Assembly (NCBI GenBank): GCA_965218935.1
Contig: CBDCMH010000002.1
Location: 124,001-188,000 of the forward strand
Origin: JADFOI01 sp965218935
GTDB taxonomy: Bacteria; Acidobacteriota; UBA6911; RPQK01; JADFOI01
Reading direction: 5' to 3'
DNA: 64,000 nt
Part shown: one piece after another, positions 35,492 through 45,329 of the stretch
Layout of the letters: every line of letters begins with the position of its first letter
Position numbering within the stretch: the stretch's first letter is position 1
Notes under the pieces: model-generated
Told to the model about the DNA's origin: nothing
Databases searched by the model: none
What the model saw: only the letters and a program-made list of their open reading frames with translations
Position numbers and translations under genes: made by a program

Positions 35492-36283
35492 ATGAATGGT
35501 CTGGTCAAAAAATTTGAAACTGTTTTTGACCCTTCTAGCCCTGAAGCGAAACTCCTTGAGCGAATCGATTCGAGTAAGCTCCCCCGCCATATCGCTGTGA
35601 TCATGGATGGCAATGGTCGATGGGCCAAACAGCGAAAATTGCCTCGGGTAGCGGGTCACCGGGCGGGAATCGACGCCGTGAGGGCGGTGGTCGAAACCGC
35701 TGCGCGGCTGCCCATTTCGGTGCTCACACTTTACGCCTTCTCAGCCGAGAACTGGAAGCGTCCTCGCAGCGAAGTCAGCATGCTTATGAAGCTTCTCAAG
35801 GAATATATTCGTAAAGAACTCTCGACCATCCATAAAAACGACATCCGCTTCCTGACCATCGGGCGTATCGATGAATTGCCTCGTTCGGTTCAAAAAGAGC
35901 TGCGACTTGCAGAGAAAGAAACCCGAGGCAACAGAGGAACGAAAATGGTCGTCGCCCTTAATTATAGTGGTCGCCTCGAACTGGTCGATGCTTTCAATCA
36001 ACTCTTGAAGGAAGGAGTACCCTATCCGATCAGCGAAGACAACATCGAAAAGAGCCTCTATACGGTGGGACTGCCGGAACCGGACCTTATGATCCGCACC
36101 AGTGGAGAAATGCGCGTGAGCAACTTTCTTCTGTGGCAAATCGCTTATGCCGAGATCTATGTCACCGATATGCTGTGGCCGGATTTTCGCGAGATCCACC
36201 TCCTGGAGGCGGTTCTTGAATTTCAGCAACGTGAGCGGCGCTACGGAGGCATTCGCTTCGCTTCGTTTCACAGCGTCCAATGA
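35492..36283 (+). CDS. uppS: isoprenyl transferase (undecaprenyl diphosphate synthase)
   Basis: A 263-residue cis-prenyltransferase that makes the C55 lipid carrier used by MraY and MurG encoded later in the window. The catalytic Asp39 is in IMDGNGRWAK; LTLYAFSAENWKRP and the C-terminal RTSGEMRVSNFLLWQ with WPDF are conserved. There is a short N-terminal extension of about 30 residues. Its stop overlaps the cdsA start (ATGA). Confidence 0.96.
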   Translation: MNGLVKKFETVFDPSSPEAKLLERIDSSKLPRHIAVIMDGNGRWAKQRKLPRVAGHRAGIDAVRAVVETAARLPISVLTLYAFSAENWKRPRSEVSMLMKLLKEYIRKELSTIHKNDIRFLTIGRIDELPRSVQKELRLAEKETRGNRGTKMVVALNYSGRLELVDAFNQLLKEGVPYPISEDNIEKSLYTVGLPEPDLMIRTSGEMRVSNFLLWQIAYAEIYVTDMLWPDFREIHLLEAVLEFQQRERRYGGIRFASFHSVQ

Positions 36284-37062
36284 TGCAGCGCGTGGCCACG
36301 GCAATCGTTCTCCTTCCCCTGGTCCTCCTGTCCATTCTCTATCTTCCTACCAGCCTGTTTCTCCTGGTCATTGACCTGCTCCTGGGCCTGGGTCTCTTCG
36401 AATTATTTCGGCTTCTGGCCCGCTATGGAGTCGAGGCTTATTGGTTCACCTTCCCTCTGGTCCTGCTCCTGCCTTGGGTATGGACTTATTCTCCTGACTG
36501 GGTGCTGAACTATCTCGTGGTCAGCAGTCTGATTTGCATGGGCCATAGCGTATTCCAGACGCGAGGGATAAAAACGGGATTCTTGTCCACGTCAGGCAAT
36601 TTGATGGCCATTCTTTACCTCGGCGTCCCTCTAGCTATTGCAGGAAGTTTTCAAAGTTCTCAGAAGCTGCAGCTCTTGATGGTCCTTTCTGTCGTCTGGG
36701 CAGGGGACACCTTTGCCTATGGGGTCGGAAAAAGGTGGGGAAAGCATAAGGTGACATCCCAGGTGAGCCCCAACAAATCTCTGGAAGGATACATCGCCGG
36801 ACTCCTCTTTTCGGTGTTGGCCGCAATAGCGTTCGGGCACTTCTTTATCCCTGCCTGGTCCACCGCTTACCTCGTTCTCATCGGCGCGTTCTTAGGGTTG
36901 GTAGGAACGGTGGGAGACTTGTTTGAGTCCATGCTCAAGCGCGGAGCCGACTTCAAGGACAGCTCCAACTTACTTCCGGGACACGGAGGAGTCCTCGATC
37001 GTATCGACAGCTTGCTTTTTGCCCTTCCCGCCTATTACACCTTCCTGGTTCTGATAAAATGA
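36280..37062 (+). CDS. cdsA: phosphatidate cytidylyltransferase
   Basis: A 260-residue integral membrane enzyme making CDP-diacylglycerol for phospholipids. It has about seven hydrophobic segments. The CDS signature near the C-terminus is present as GDLFESMLKRGADFKDSS followed by PGHGGVLDRIDSLL. Start overlaps uppS; two Met codons are adjacent (36280 and 36283). The uppS-cdsA-dxr-rseP order is common in bacteria. Confidence 0.95.
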   Translation: MMQRVATAIVLLPLVLLSILYLPTSLFLLVIDLLLGLGLFELFRLLARYGVEAYWFTFPLVLLLPWVWTYSPDWVLNYLVVSSLICMGHSVFQTRGIKTGFLSTSGNLMAILYLGVPLAIAGSFQSSQKLQLLMVLSVVWAGDTFAYGVGKRWGKHKVTSQVSPNKSLEGYIAGLLFSVLAAIAFGHFFIPAWSTAYLVLIGAFLGLVGTVGDLFESMLKRGADFKDSSNLLPGHGGVLDRIDSLLFALPAYYTFLVLIK

Positions 37063-37082
37063 GCCGATCTGAGAGATAAACT

Positions 37083-38237
37083 GTGAGAAAACTGGCTATC
37101 TTAGGATCGACCGGGTCAATCGGAAAGAGTGCTCTGGATCTGGTTGATCTCCATCCGGAGCGTTTTGAAATCGTCACGTTGGCCGCACAAACAAGTGCAG
37201 AGCTGCTCCATCAGCAAAGCCTGAAGTATCAGCCCGAAATGGTCGCTCTTTCTGATCCCGTGGCGGCGCGAGATCTGAAGCAACGCCTTCCCGAGATGGA
37301 GGTCCTCTCGGGTGTCGAAGGCGTGATCGAGGCCGCCACCCATCCCCATGTGGACGTGGTGCTGGCAGGCATCACCGGCGCAGCGGGACTGATTCCGACC
37401 TACGAAGCACTTCTCAAGAAAAAGGACGTGGCCCTGGCCAACAAGGAAATCCTGGTGATGGCGGGCGAGTTGATCATGCCCATCGTCAAGAGCACGCAGG
37501 TGAACCTGCTCCCGGTGGACAGCGAGCACTGTGCTCTCCACCAATGTTTGAGAGGCCCGGAAAAGCGAGAAGTTCATCGATTGGTTTTAACGGCCTCAGG
37601 TGGACCTTTTCTTCACAAAAACAAACAGCAGCTGAAACAGGTCACCGTCGAAGAAGCCTTGAATCACCCCACCTGGAGTATGGGGCCCAAGATCACCGTA
37701 GACTCTGCAACCTTGATGAATAAAGGGTTAGAAGTGATTGAAGCCCATCACCTTTTTGCCGTAAAACCCGATCGAATCTCCATCGTGATCCATCCTCAGT
37801 CGATTATCCATTCCATGGTTGAATTCATCGATGGCACGGTTCTCGCCCAGATGAGCATTACCGACATGCGGGCGGCCATTCTGTACGCCCTGGCCTACCC
37901 GGACCGTTGGAACTCGAATCTACCTCGCTTGGACCTGCTTTCCCTTGCCGCTCTCGAGTTCCATGCTCCAGACACGGATAAGTTCCCCTGTATCCGCCTA
38001 GCCTACCAGGCGCTGGATCAAGGACAAACCTACCCCACCGCCCTCAATGCCGCCAACGAGGTCGCCGTTCGCTGCTTCTTGGATGAGTCTCTGCCTTTTT
38101 CCTCCATCTCCGAAGTGATCGACGAGGTGCTCAACCGGCACGTTCCCCGTGCCGTTCGAGATTTGGAGACCGTGCTGGAGGCGGATCGTGAAGCTCGCCA
38201 AATGGCACAGGAGGCTGTGGACTCGGTTTATTCGTGA
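37083..38237 (+). CDS. dxr: 1-deoxy-D-xylulose 5-phosphate reductoisomerase
   Basis: A 384-residue NADPH enzyme for the second step of the MEP isoprenoid pathway, which feeds UppS. NADPH-binding LGSTGSIGKS is at the N-terminus, then ALANKEILVMAGE, LPVDSEHCALHQCL and LTASGGPF, all conserved substrate or metal segments. GTG is the likely start at 37083. It implies that this organism uses the MEP route. A MITE-like repeat separates it from rseP. Confidence 0.96.
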   Translation: MRKLAILGSTGSIGKSALDLVDLHPERFEIVTLAAQTSAELLHQQSLKYQPEMVALSDPVAARDLKQRLPEMEVLSGVEGVIEAATHPHVDVVLAGITGAAGLIPTYEALLKKKDVALANKEILVMAGELIMPIVKSTQVNLLPVDSEHCALHQCLRGPEKREVHRLVLTASGGPFLHKNKQQLKQVTVEEALNHPTWSMGPKITVDSATLMNKGLEVIEAHHLFAVKPDRISIVIHPQSIIHSMVEFIDGTVLAQMSITDMRAAILYALAYPDRWNSNLPRLDLLSLAALEFHAPDTDKFPCIRLAYQALDQGQTYPTALNAANEVAVRCFLDESLPFSSISEVIDEVLNRHVPRAVRDLETVLEADREARQMAQEAVDSVYS

Positions 38238-38300
38238 GTTTACAGCGGCGAAATCATCCACCCATTTGACAAGCGTCCAGAAGGCAACGGACAATTATAA

Positions 38301-38573
38301 GTGTCTCGCTCCATAAATACGATGACGTTTGCTGATGGGGCTTGCGAGGGGAGATCAAGGAGCGAGGAGGAGGCGATGCAGGGACATCGGCGACGACGAG
38401 CGACACAGAGATCACCCGCAACCTCCATCAGCCCGAAGGGTGGCGGCGGGACGGCATCGATTTCTTTGTCGCTCCTCCTCCGTGATGTACACTGACATCG
38501 CGTCGTCCTCGCTTCGTGAACTCGACACCGTCGCGCTCGCCACAAACGTTACCGTATTTATGGAACGAGGCAC
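38301..38573 (+). mobile_element. MITE-like repeat family 1, copy B
   Basis: 273 bp between dxr and rseP, the same length as the copy at 16558-16830 and in opposite orientation. The ends start GTGTCTCGCTCCATAAATAC and, on the other strand, GTGCCTCGTTCCATAAATAC. The interior contains the same blocks, such as CATCAGCCCGAAGGGTGGCG and TCGATTTCTTTGTCGCTCCT. No convincing gene is inside. Flanks do not show a clean duplication, so this copy may be older or eroded. Confidence 0.85.
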
Positions 38574-38595
38574 TAACTAAGGAGATCAGAACATT

Positions 38596-39947
38596 TTGGC
38601 TTTTTTAAACTCTATCGGCCTGAGCATTATCTCCCTCGCCTTCGTGCTGGGAGTGATGATTTTCGTTCATGAGCTGGGACACCACATCGCGGCAAAACTA
38701 CTGGGAATCCGGGTTGACGTCTTTTCGGTCGGGTTTGGCCGTCGACTGATCGGGTTTAAACGGGGAGACACTGATCGGGTTTTAAACGGGGAGACACTGA
38801 TTATCGCATTAGCCTCCTGCCCCTGGGAGGTTACGTGAAAATGGCCGGAGAGAACTACGACGAGGAACTCACCGGTGATACTGGGGAGTTCATGGCCCAC
38901 CCCAAAACGCATCGTTTCCTGGTAGCTATAGCAGGACCGGCCATGAATATTATTCTGGCTCTTATCCTGGTCACCACCAATCTCATGTTGGGTATTCCCG
39001 TTGCGAAGTACCTGCGGCAACCGGCCGTGATCGGCAGCGTCCAGGAGGGATCCGCGGCCGAGCAGGCTGGTCTGCAACCTATGGACATCATCGTGGCCAT
39101 AGACGGTGAGCCGATCCCCACTTGGCAGGAATTGGAAATAGGCATCAGTCTCAGTCCCAATCAGGACCTCGTCCTGGAAGTTGAACGTCAAGGGCAGGTT
39201 CTGACCAAGGAAATCACCACTTCCATAAGCGAAGGATTCGAAACAGGGACCATCGGAGTTGGCCCCTTCATCCCCTACATCATCAGCGAGGTCGAACCAG
39301 GGAGCCCTGCTGCTGAGGCCGGACTCCGGCCCGGAGACGAAATCGTCAGAGCCACCGCGGGGAACAAGACCACGGTGGGATTTGACGAAAGCGCCCAACT
39401 GATCAACGCCTCCGAAGGAAGCCTTCTGAAGTTTGAATTCCTCAGAGACAACCAGGTCTTGGAGGCAACCCTTGCTGCCGTTCAGATGGAGGACCGCTGG
39501 CGCATTGGCACTGCAGTGGAGATCATGCAACTAGAGCAGTATGGATTTCTGCAGGCACTGGAAAAGTCACTCGAGCGGAACACCCGATTGACTCTATTGA
39601 CCTTCGAGGTGGTGGGAAGAATTTTCACCGGGCGCACCTCTTTGCGGGCCATGTCCGGGCCCATCGAGATTGCTCGCTTTTCAGGGATCGCCGCAGCCAT
39701 GGGCCTCATTCAGCTCCTCAACTTTATGGCTCTGGTCTCACTGCAATTGGGGATTTTCAATCTGATGCCGATACCCATATTGGATGGTGGTGTAATCGCG
39801 CTGCTTGGCATAGAAGGGCTTATTCGGCGCGACCTCAGCATGCGTGTCAAGGAACGCATCTTTCAGGTGGGCTTTGTCTTTCTCATCCTGCTCATGGGGA
39901 TTGTGATCTTCAACGATCTTGCCAAGAACCTGCCCATCCTGGATTGA
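38596..39947 (+). pseudogene. rseP: RseP site-2 protease, split by a 25/26-bp tandem duplication
   Basis: An intramembrane zinc protease that cleaves anti-sigma factors. The first frame (38596-38838, TTG start) carries the active-site helix FVHELGHHIAAKLLG; the second (38835-39947) starts at GTG. It carries two PDZ-like regions and the second metal motif, NLMPIPILDGG. The sequence 38748-38772 is repeated at 38773-38798 with one extra T. Removing the second unit gives the normal RGDTDYRISLLPLGGYVKMAGEN. The two frames overlap as GTGA with GGAGG 4 nt before the GTG, so coupled translation of two chains is conceivable. An assembly or sequencing error is the other explanation. Confidence 0.9.
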
Positions 39948-40042
39948 GGATTCGGATTCGACCGCTCCCTTCTAACCCACCCGGCAGCGTCTCCGGGTGC
40001 ACCTTTTTTGTTAAAATTTAATCGTTAACATCGGGTATTACG

Positions 40043-40238
40043 AGCCGGGACCATTCATAGGTTCTCGTCACGAAGCGGGGAAAGCGCCGGCCTGACAAGG
40101 CGCGCGACGGGAGGCCACCGCAAACGTACTCCCTGCAGTACGTTGAGGAGGCCGGGGGCACCCGCTTGCGGGTCGCGGAACGCGGTCAGGGCGGATGATT
40201 TCGCTGCTGCAGTAGAGAATTTATGAATGATCCCGGCT
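40043..40238 (+). mobile_element. MITE-like repeat family 2, copy 4
   Basis: A 196-bp copy in the gap between rseP and the AsmA-like gene. Ends AGCCGGGACCATTCATA and, on the other strand, AGCCGGGATCATTCATA differ at one position. The middle has GGGGGCACCCGCTTGCGGGT and the right side GCTGCAGTAGAGAATTTATG, both shared with copy 1. It ends 22 bp before the next gene, so it may affect that promoter. Confidence 0.85.
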
Positions 40239-40260
40239 ACAAGCGCTTCTGGGCAGTCTG

Positions 40261-43194
40261 ATGCGGCGACTTTACAAGATAGGATTACTCTTTCTCCTCT
40301 TCCTCGTGGTGGCTGCGGCAACGGCTATCGTGGTCAATGTCCGCAGCGATACTTTTAAGGAGTGGATGAAAGGCCAGATCATCGCGACTCTCCAGGAGCG
40401 ATTCCAGGTTCGCGTGGAGATTGGAGGCGTTGACGTTTGGCCGTTCGGGGCCCAGGTCGAGATTCATAATCTCCAACTGTTTAACCGGGCACACCCCGGT
40501 CGAGAACCTGCTATCGATGTTGACCGTATCCTGCTGGACTTCTCCATCACCAGCTTCTTTTCTCCTTCTATCTCCCTGGACAATCTGATTCTCGACTATC
40601 CTCACGTCCACCTGCTTGAGGACCTCAACCAGAAGTTCAATTTCTCCAACATCTTCTTGTCCCCGAACCTTCAGGAGCAACAGGGCGAGTTCTCACTCCC
40701 AGCATTGGGGATCAAGCAACTAACACTGAATCGGGGATTGATCTTCTACAAGAACCAACCTTTCTTCCTGGATTCAGCACAAGGCGGATTGGCTACCACG
40801 TTGCGCTTCGTTCCCGATCGAAAGAAATATCTGGGTCACACCAGCTTTAAAAACTTGGATCTGACGCTCGAAGGATTCAGCGTCACCAACTTAACCCTGT
40901 CCCTAGACTTCGAATTCCTGGAAAACCAACTTCGAGTCCTTTCGCTGCTGCTGGATTCCGACGAGTTGGAAGTCCGTGCTGAAGGCGACATCAGTGATAT
41001 CCAAGAATGGGTTTATCATTTTGAAACCGATTTTTCTGTCGATCTCGCCCAATTGGGAAAGTCCCTCTTCAGCTCTCATATCCAGGAAGGTCATCTCACT
41101 CTGAGTGGGACACTCTCGGCAAGGGAGGGAGACTTTCTATTCCAGGGGAAAGCCCGCTCTGATTTGGTTCAATGGGAAAATCTTCCTTTCCGGAAACTTA
41201 CCGCCGGTGTCCTGGTGGATCCCCAAGCGGTGACCCTCGAGGGGCTGGACGCTCAACTCTATGGCGGCAGCGTGCGAGGAGGGGGAAAACTGAATTGGAG
41301 GGAGGATGGCACCTCTCATTTGCAGGTGAGCGCATCTCAGGTCACCATGGCTCCCCTCCTTTCCGATTTGGGCCAGCAGACCATTCAGATCAATGGCTTC
41401 ACAGGTTTCACCGGTCAAATCAGTTGGCCGGGACGTCAGTGGGGAGAGGCGAGTGGCCAGGGTCACCTTTCCTACCAGGGAGAGTTCCCTCCTCAAGATC
41501 CGACGGAAAATTCGATTCTCCCAGCTCTTTCCTTCCAGGGAGATTCCTCGATTTCATTTGAACAACAGGAACTCCACCTCAAGGATGGTGTCCTGCGTAC
41601 TCCCGCAAGCGTGATGAACTATAGCGGTTCTGTGACCTTCCCGGGAGCTTATCGACTGGAGCTCGATCTCCTGTCCCAGCAGAGTGATGAACTTCTCACA
41701 CTGGCAGGGTACACAGAAATTCCCGAACAATTCCTAGATCAGGATTTCGTCGACCTCAGGGGACCTACCCGTATCTCGGGAACACTCGAGGGAGGGGACA
41801 ATCCCTTTGGGCTGAGAGGAACCGTCCGGAGTGAGCGGATCTTTTTCAGAGACGAATTGCTGGGTGACTTCGAATCCCAGGTGCGTTTATCTGAGGATAT
41901 CCTACAGCTTGATGATGCTCGGCTCTCGGGTCCCGGATTCGATCTTCACACCTCATTGCTTCTGCTCCTTGACCCCACAGAGGTCCGGCCCTTGAAGTCT
42001 CTCGAACTTCACTTGAATGAAGTCCCGATCGAGCGTTTCCTCGCTGCCTCCGATCAGGCGGTCCCTATGGAGGGAGCCATCAGCGGTCAACTTCAACTGG
42101 AACAAATAGCTTTGAGTGATTACAGAGGCAGGGGGAGGATTTCCGTCTCACAGCCAAGAGTCTACGGCGAGCGACTCGACCATTTCAGTGCACAGATCGA
42201 AGTTGAAGGCAGGAAAATTCTTCTGCAAGGATTTCAGGGCTCCATCCGACAGGGCACCGTCTCCGGCCAGGCGGCGGTAAACTTGGACGAGGAAACCTAT
42301 CGAGTCGACATTGAAGGCAGCCAATTTCCGCTCGATGATATGGGTTGGCTGCAGAAGAGGATTGCGGCGAAGGGCCCCATCAACTTCAACCTCGCAGGAA
42401 ATGGAAACTTCAGTGAGCCCAATCTGGAACTTCTCCTGGAGGGGCCTCGAATTGTCGTCGAAGATCACATTCTGGAGAATGTCTCTGTGCAGGCAAAAAG
42501 CCAGGGAGAGGCTCTCGAGTTCCGTTTCCAGCACCGCTATCTGGGAAATCCTTTCCTGTTTGAGGGAAATCTCGGACTGGTTGATCCCTACCAGGTCCAG
42601 GCCACGTCGGAGTTGAGGCAACTCCCCCTGGGTCCTTACCTACAACTGATTCCTATCCAGGGTTTGCCGGATGTCGAGGGTCTCATCAGCGGCCGCCTGA
42701 CCCTGGCTGGCCCCCTGAAGGATCCTGCACAGCTCAGCGTGGAGATGGAATTCCCGAAGTTTAACCTTTCCATGGCAGGTTACGAGCTGAAAAATGTAAG
42801 CCCATTGCAACTTTCTTACCAGGCAGGAATGGCCACCATCGATCAACTCAGCTTGAGCGGCGAGGAAACCGAGCTTCAGATTGATGGAACGGTTGACCTG
42901 GGAGAAAGCCAAAGTATCGATCTCAAGATGGAAGGGGCAATGAATCTGTTGGTGATGAACAGCTTCATGCCTTCCGGAGCGATGGCCGGACAGCTCCAGC
43001 TGGAAACCGTCATCGGAGGCTCTTTGAGCCAACCCCGTATCGTGGGCATTGCTGATCTGAAAGAGGGGTTTCTGGTTCACCCCCAACTGCCAACCACTCT
43101 TTTTGACGCAGAGTGTACGTCTTCAGCGAGAATGGGACATTTGGGGTTCCAAGCTAAGAGACAGTGGGAACCGATGCTGATCGGGCTAGTTTAG
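40261..43194 (+). pseudogene. AsmA/TamB-like envelope protein, 3' end replaced by an IS
   Basis: A large beta-rich protein with an N-terminal membrane anchor (LFLLFLVVAAATAIVV) and an AsmA-type start (LQERFQVRVEIGGVDV, VEIHNLQLFN). Proteins of this group bridge the periplasm and help transport lipids to the outer membrane. The native sequence runs to about 43113 (951 residues); the last 26 codons to 43194 come from the IS end. The body has many alternating strand repeats (RGTVSGQAAVNL, EGLISGRLTLAGPL). The missing C-terminus usually carries the conserved DUF490-like part, so the product is probably impaired. It might still be made as a shortened protein. Confidence 0.8.
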
Positions 43195-44152
43195 CATTGA
43201 TCGCCTGCCGACGGGCAAGGGTGACTCCTTTCAATCTTCTCCTTTTTGTGTGGATGGAATCTCGTCTTGCGAAGTACATGTCATCGGGTGTGACGTTACC
43301 CAGGGCCTCGTGATAGCGCCTGGAGTTGTAGTAGTCGATAAAGACCGCGATTTCTCGCTCCAACTCCTCGGGTGTCTCCCAGACCATTAGGTTGATGCGT
43401 TCCTTGCAGGAACGATGGTAGCGTTCGATCTTCCCGTTGGTCTGGGGATGATAGGGTGAGGCCAGGATGTGGCCCAGTCCCTTGGTCTCCAGATACTGAC
43501 CAAAGTCTTTGGAGATCAAAGCCGGTCCGCGGTCTGTCACCAGCCGGGGCCGATCAGACAACGGAGCCTGTTCCACACCCGTTCTCTCACAAGCCGCCTC
43601 GACCACCTGGCTGAAGTCTCCAGCACGCATGGCCGTGTGAAGTCCCCAGGCCAGGATCCTCCGGCTAAAGTCATCCAGTACTGAGATCAGATAGTACCAG
43701 CCCCAGTTCTTGACCAGAAGATAGGTCGCATCCGTTTGCCACTGCTGGTTGGGTCGGGTCGTCTTGATTCGATATTCCGATTCGGCTGGAAAGCTCCGGA
43801 GTTGAACCTCCCGAATCAGCCCTTCCGCTTTCAAAATCCGGTAGACCGAGGATTCCGAGACCGTAAACCCGCACCTATCCGTCACCTGGCAGCTCACTTC
43901 TCGTGAGGACCACTCTGGAAACAGCAGCGCCATCTCCAGGATTCGGTCCCGTTCTTTGGGCAGGATCTGATTCCAAACCCGTCCTGATCCTGGGGGACGG
44001 TCCCGCAAGCCTGCCAACCCCCTCTTTCGAAAGGGGTGTCTCCAGCGATAGTAGGTCGAGCGGGGGATCTCGAGTTGATCCAGCACCTCCCGGACCGGTA
44101 ACTCGGAGGCCTCCACTGTCCTTAAAACTTCCAGCTTGTGCTCGCTGAGCAT
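43154..44152 (-). CDS. IS3-type transposase OrfB (DDE)
   Basis: A 332-residue integrase-core transposase. A helix-turn-helix region (IPRSTYYRWRHPFRKRGLAGL) precedes the DDE motif: WQTDATYLL, LVTDRGPALIS and NGKIERYHRSCKE. The C-terminus has YYNSRRYHEALGNVTPDDM. It has its own start with AGGTATCAGAGG upstream and lies in a different frame from OrfA. Intact, so the element may be active. It is only distantly like the IS3 copies elsewhere in the window. Confidence 0.9.
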   Translation of the reverse strand: MLSEHKLEVLRTVEASELPVREVLDQLEIPRSTYYRWRHPFRKRGLAGLRDRPPGSGRVWNQILPKERDRILEMALLFPEWSSREVSCQVTDRCGFTVSESSVYRILKAEGLIREVQLRSFPAESEYRIKTTRPNQQWQTDATYLLVKNWGWYYLISVLDDFSRRILAWGLHTAMRAGDFSQVVEAACERTGVEQAPLSDRPRLVTDRGPALISKDFGQYLETKGLGHILASPYHPQTNGKIERYHRSCKERINLMVWETPEELEREIAVFIDYYNSRRYHEALGNVTPDDMYFARRDSIHTKRRRLKGVTLARRQAINAKLARSASVPTVS

Positions 44153-44498
44153 CCTCTGATACCTCCTTCGCCTTACAGGCCCAAACTTTTTTTAGCTTTT
44201 GGTTCTCCACTACCGTCTCGGCCACCGCCTTCTTCAAGGCCTCATTCTCCTCCTTCAAGCGACGCACCTCACCGGAAGTCGCATTCCGTTGGGTCTCCCG
44301 GGTTAGACCGTTTTTGCCCGAATCCAGGAAGGCCTTGGACCACTTGTAGTAGATCGAAGGTTGAATCCCTTCTTTGCGGCACAGTTCGGTGACGGGAATC
44401 TCTCCGCGGAGCCCCTCCAAAACGATGTGGATCTTCTCTTCGGCCGTGAATCTCCGGCGGGTGGCCCTACGGATCTGTTTGACGACGTCTGTGGTCAT
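43875..44498 (-). CDS. IS3-type OrfA with long overlap into OrfB
   Basis: The first 105 residues are a normal OrfA: RRFTAEEKIHIVLEGLRGE, a helix-turn-helix, and a leucine-zipper stretch (EVRRLKEENEALKKAV). After an A7 tract (44187-44193) the frame runs on for about 100 more codons over OrfB with Gly/Pro/Arg-rich, non-native sequence. A one-base slip back at the A7 tract would instead end the protein within five codons (SLGL-stop). Either the tract is a programmed slip site or this copy has lost one A. Confidence 0.7.
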   Translation of the reverse strand: MTTDVVKQIRRATRRRFTAEEKIHIVLEGLRGEIPVTELCRKEGIQPSIYYKWSKAFLDSGKNGLTRETQRNATSGEVRRLKEENEALKKAVAETVVENQKLKKVWACKAKEVSEDAQRAQAGSFKDSGGLRVTGPGGAGSTRDPPLDLLSLETPLSKEGVGRLAGPSPRIRTGLESDPAQRTGPNPGDGAAVSRVVLTRSELPGDG

Positions 44499-44654
44499 AG
44501 CGTTCTCCTTTTGGTTGTGCCATGACCAGCATCGGCTTGCTCTGATGGGCTGTCAAGATCAGCCCTTTGAGGGGGTGAGATCTCACCCCCTCAAACCTTC
44601 CAACTCTCTCTTAACTCTCGGCCCTATGTGTCCCACTTTCGCTGACGGGATACA

Positions 44655-45329
44655 GCCATTTATCCTGTCTATGCCGACGCCCACAACAATCTCGGTTTGG
44701 CTCTCTCGCGGCAGGGCAGATTGGACGAGGGGATCCAGCACTATCAACAAGCTCTTCAGATCCGCCCGGACTCCTATGCAGCCCACAATAATCTGGGGCT
44801 CGTCATTCTGGGTGCCGGGCAGGTGGATGAGGCCATGCACCACTTCTCTCAAGCCTTGCTCCTCAATCCCAACTACGTGGAGGCCTACAATAACCTGGGA
44901 ACGGCGATACTCAAGAAGGGAAATAGAGCCAAGGCCATCGAGTTATTCAGGAAGGCGCTGCAGCTCCGTCCGGGTTTCGCCGAAGCCCACTACAATTTGG
45001 GAACAGAACTACTCAAGAGGGCTGATTTCGGGGATGCAAAAGTCCATTTGTTGGCGGCCGTGGAAGCGAATCCCGATTACTCGGACGCGTACGTCAATCT
45101 GGGAGTTCTGCTCAAAGGAGAAGGAAAGGTGGATGAAGGCATTGATTCTTACTTGAAGGCTCTTCAACTCAACCCCAAACACGCTGAGGCTCATAACAAT
45201 CTGGGAACAGCGCTGGCCCAAACAGGCGATCTCCAGCAGGCGGCCCATCACTTCCTGGAGGCTGTAGCTATTAATCCCGATTACCGTGAGGCTCAGGAAA
45301 ACCTTAATCGGCTTCGGCCCAGGGAATGA
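44655..45329 (+). pseudogene. TPR protein, 5' truncated (TMTC-like paralogue 1)
   Basis: The frame is open from the IS end onward: AIYPVYADAHNNLGLALSRQ, then about six tetratricopeptide repeats such as DEGIQHYQQALQIRPDSYA and NNLGTALAQTGDLQQAAHHF. The membrane part that its two downstream paralogues carry is missing. A TTG at 44697 could start a 210-residue TPR-only protein. The stop overlaps the next start as ATGA, so the three genes probably formed an operon. Confidence 0.8.

Larger units (their letters stand above)
43114..44654 (-). mobile_element. IS3-type element at a deletion junction
   Basis: 1541 bp with inverted ends starting TGTA, then TCAGCGA and TGGGACA at matching positions over about 33 bp. 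No target duplication is visible: CAGAG on the left, GCCAT on the right. The gene on the left lacks its 3' end and the gene on the right lacks its 5' end, and they belong to unrelated families. A deletion between two copies, leaving one, explains this best. Confidence 0.85.

Noticed and set aside
38596..39947. Treating the two rseP frames as separate natural genes
   Set aside because: Deleting one unit of the tandem duplication restores a continuous family-like protein, so the split is secondary.
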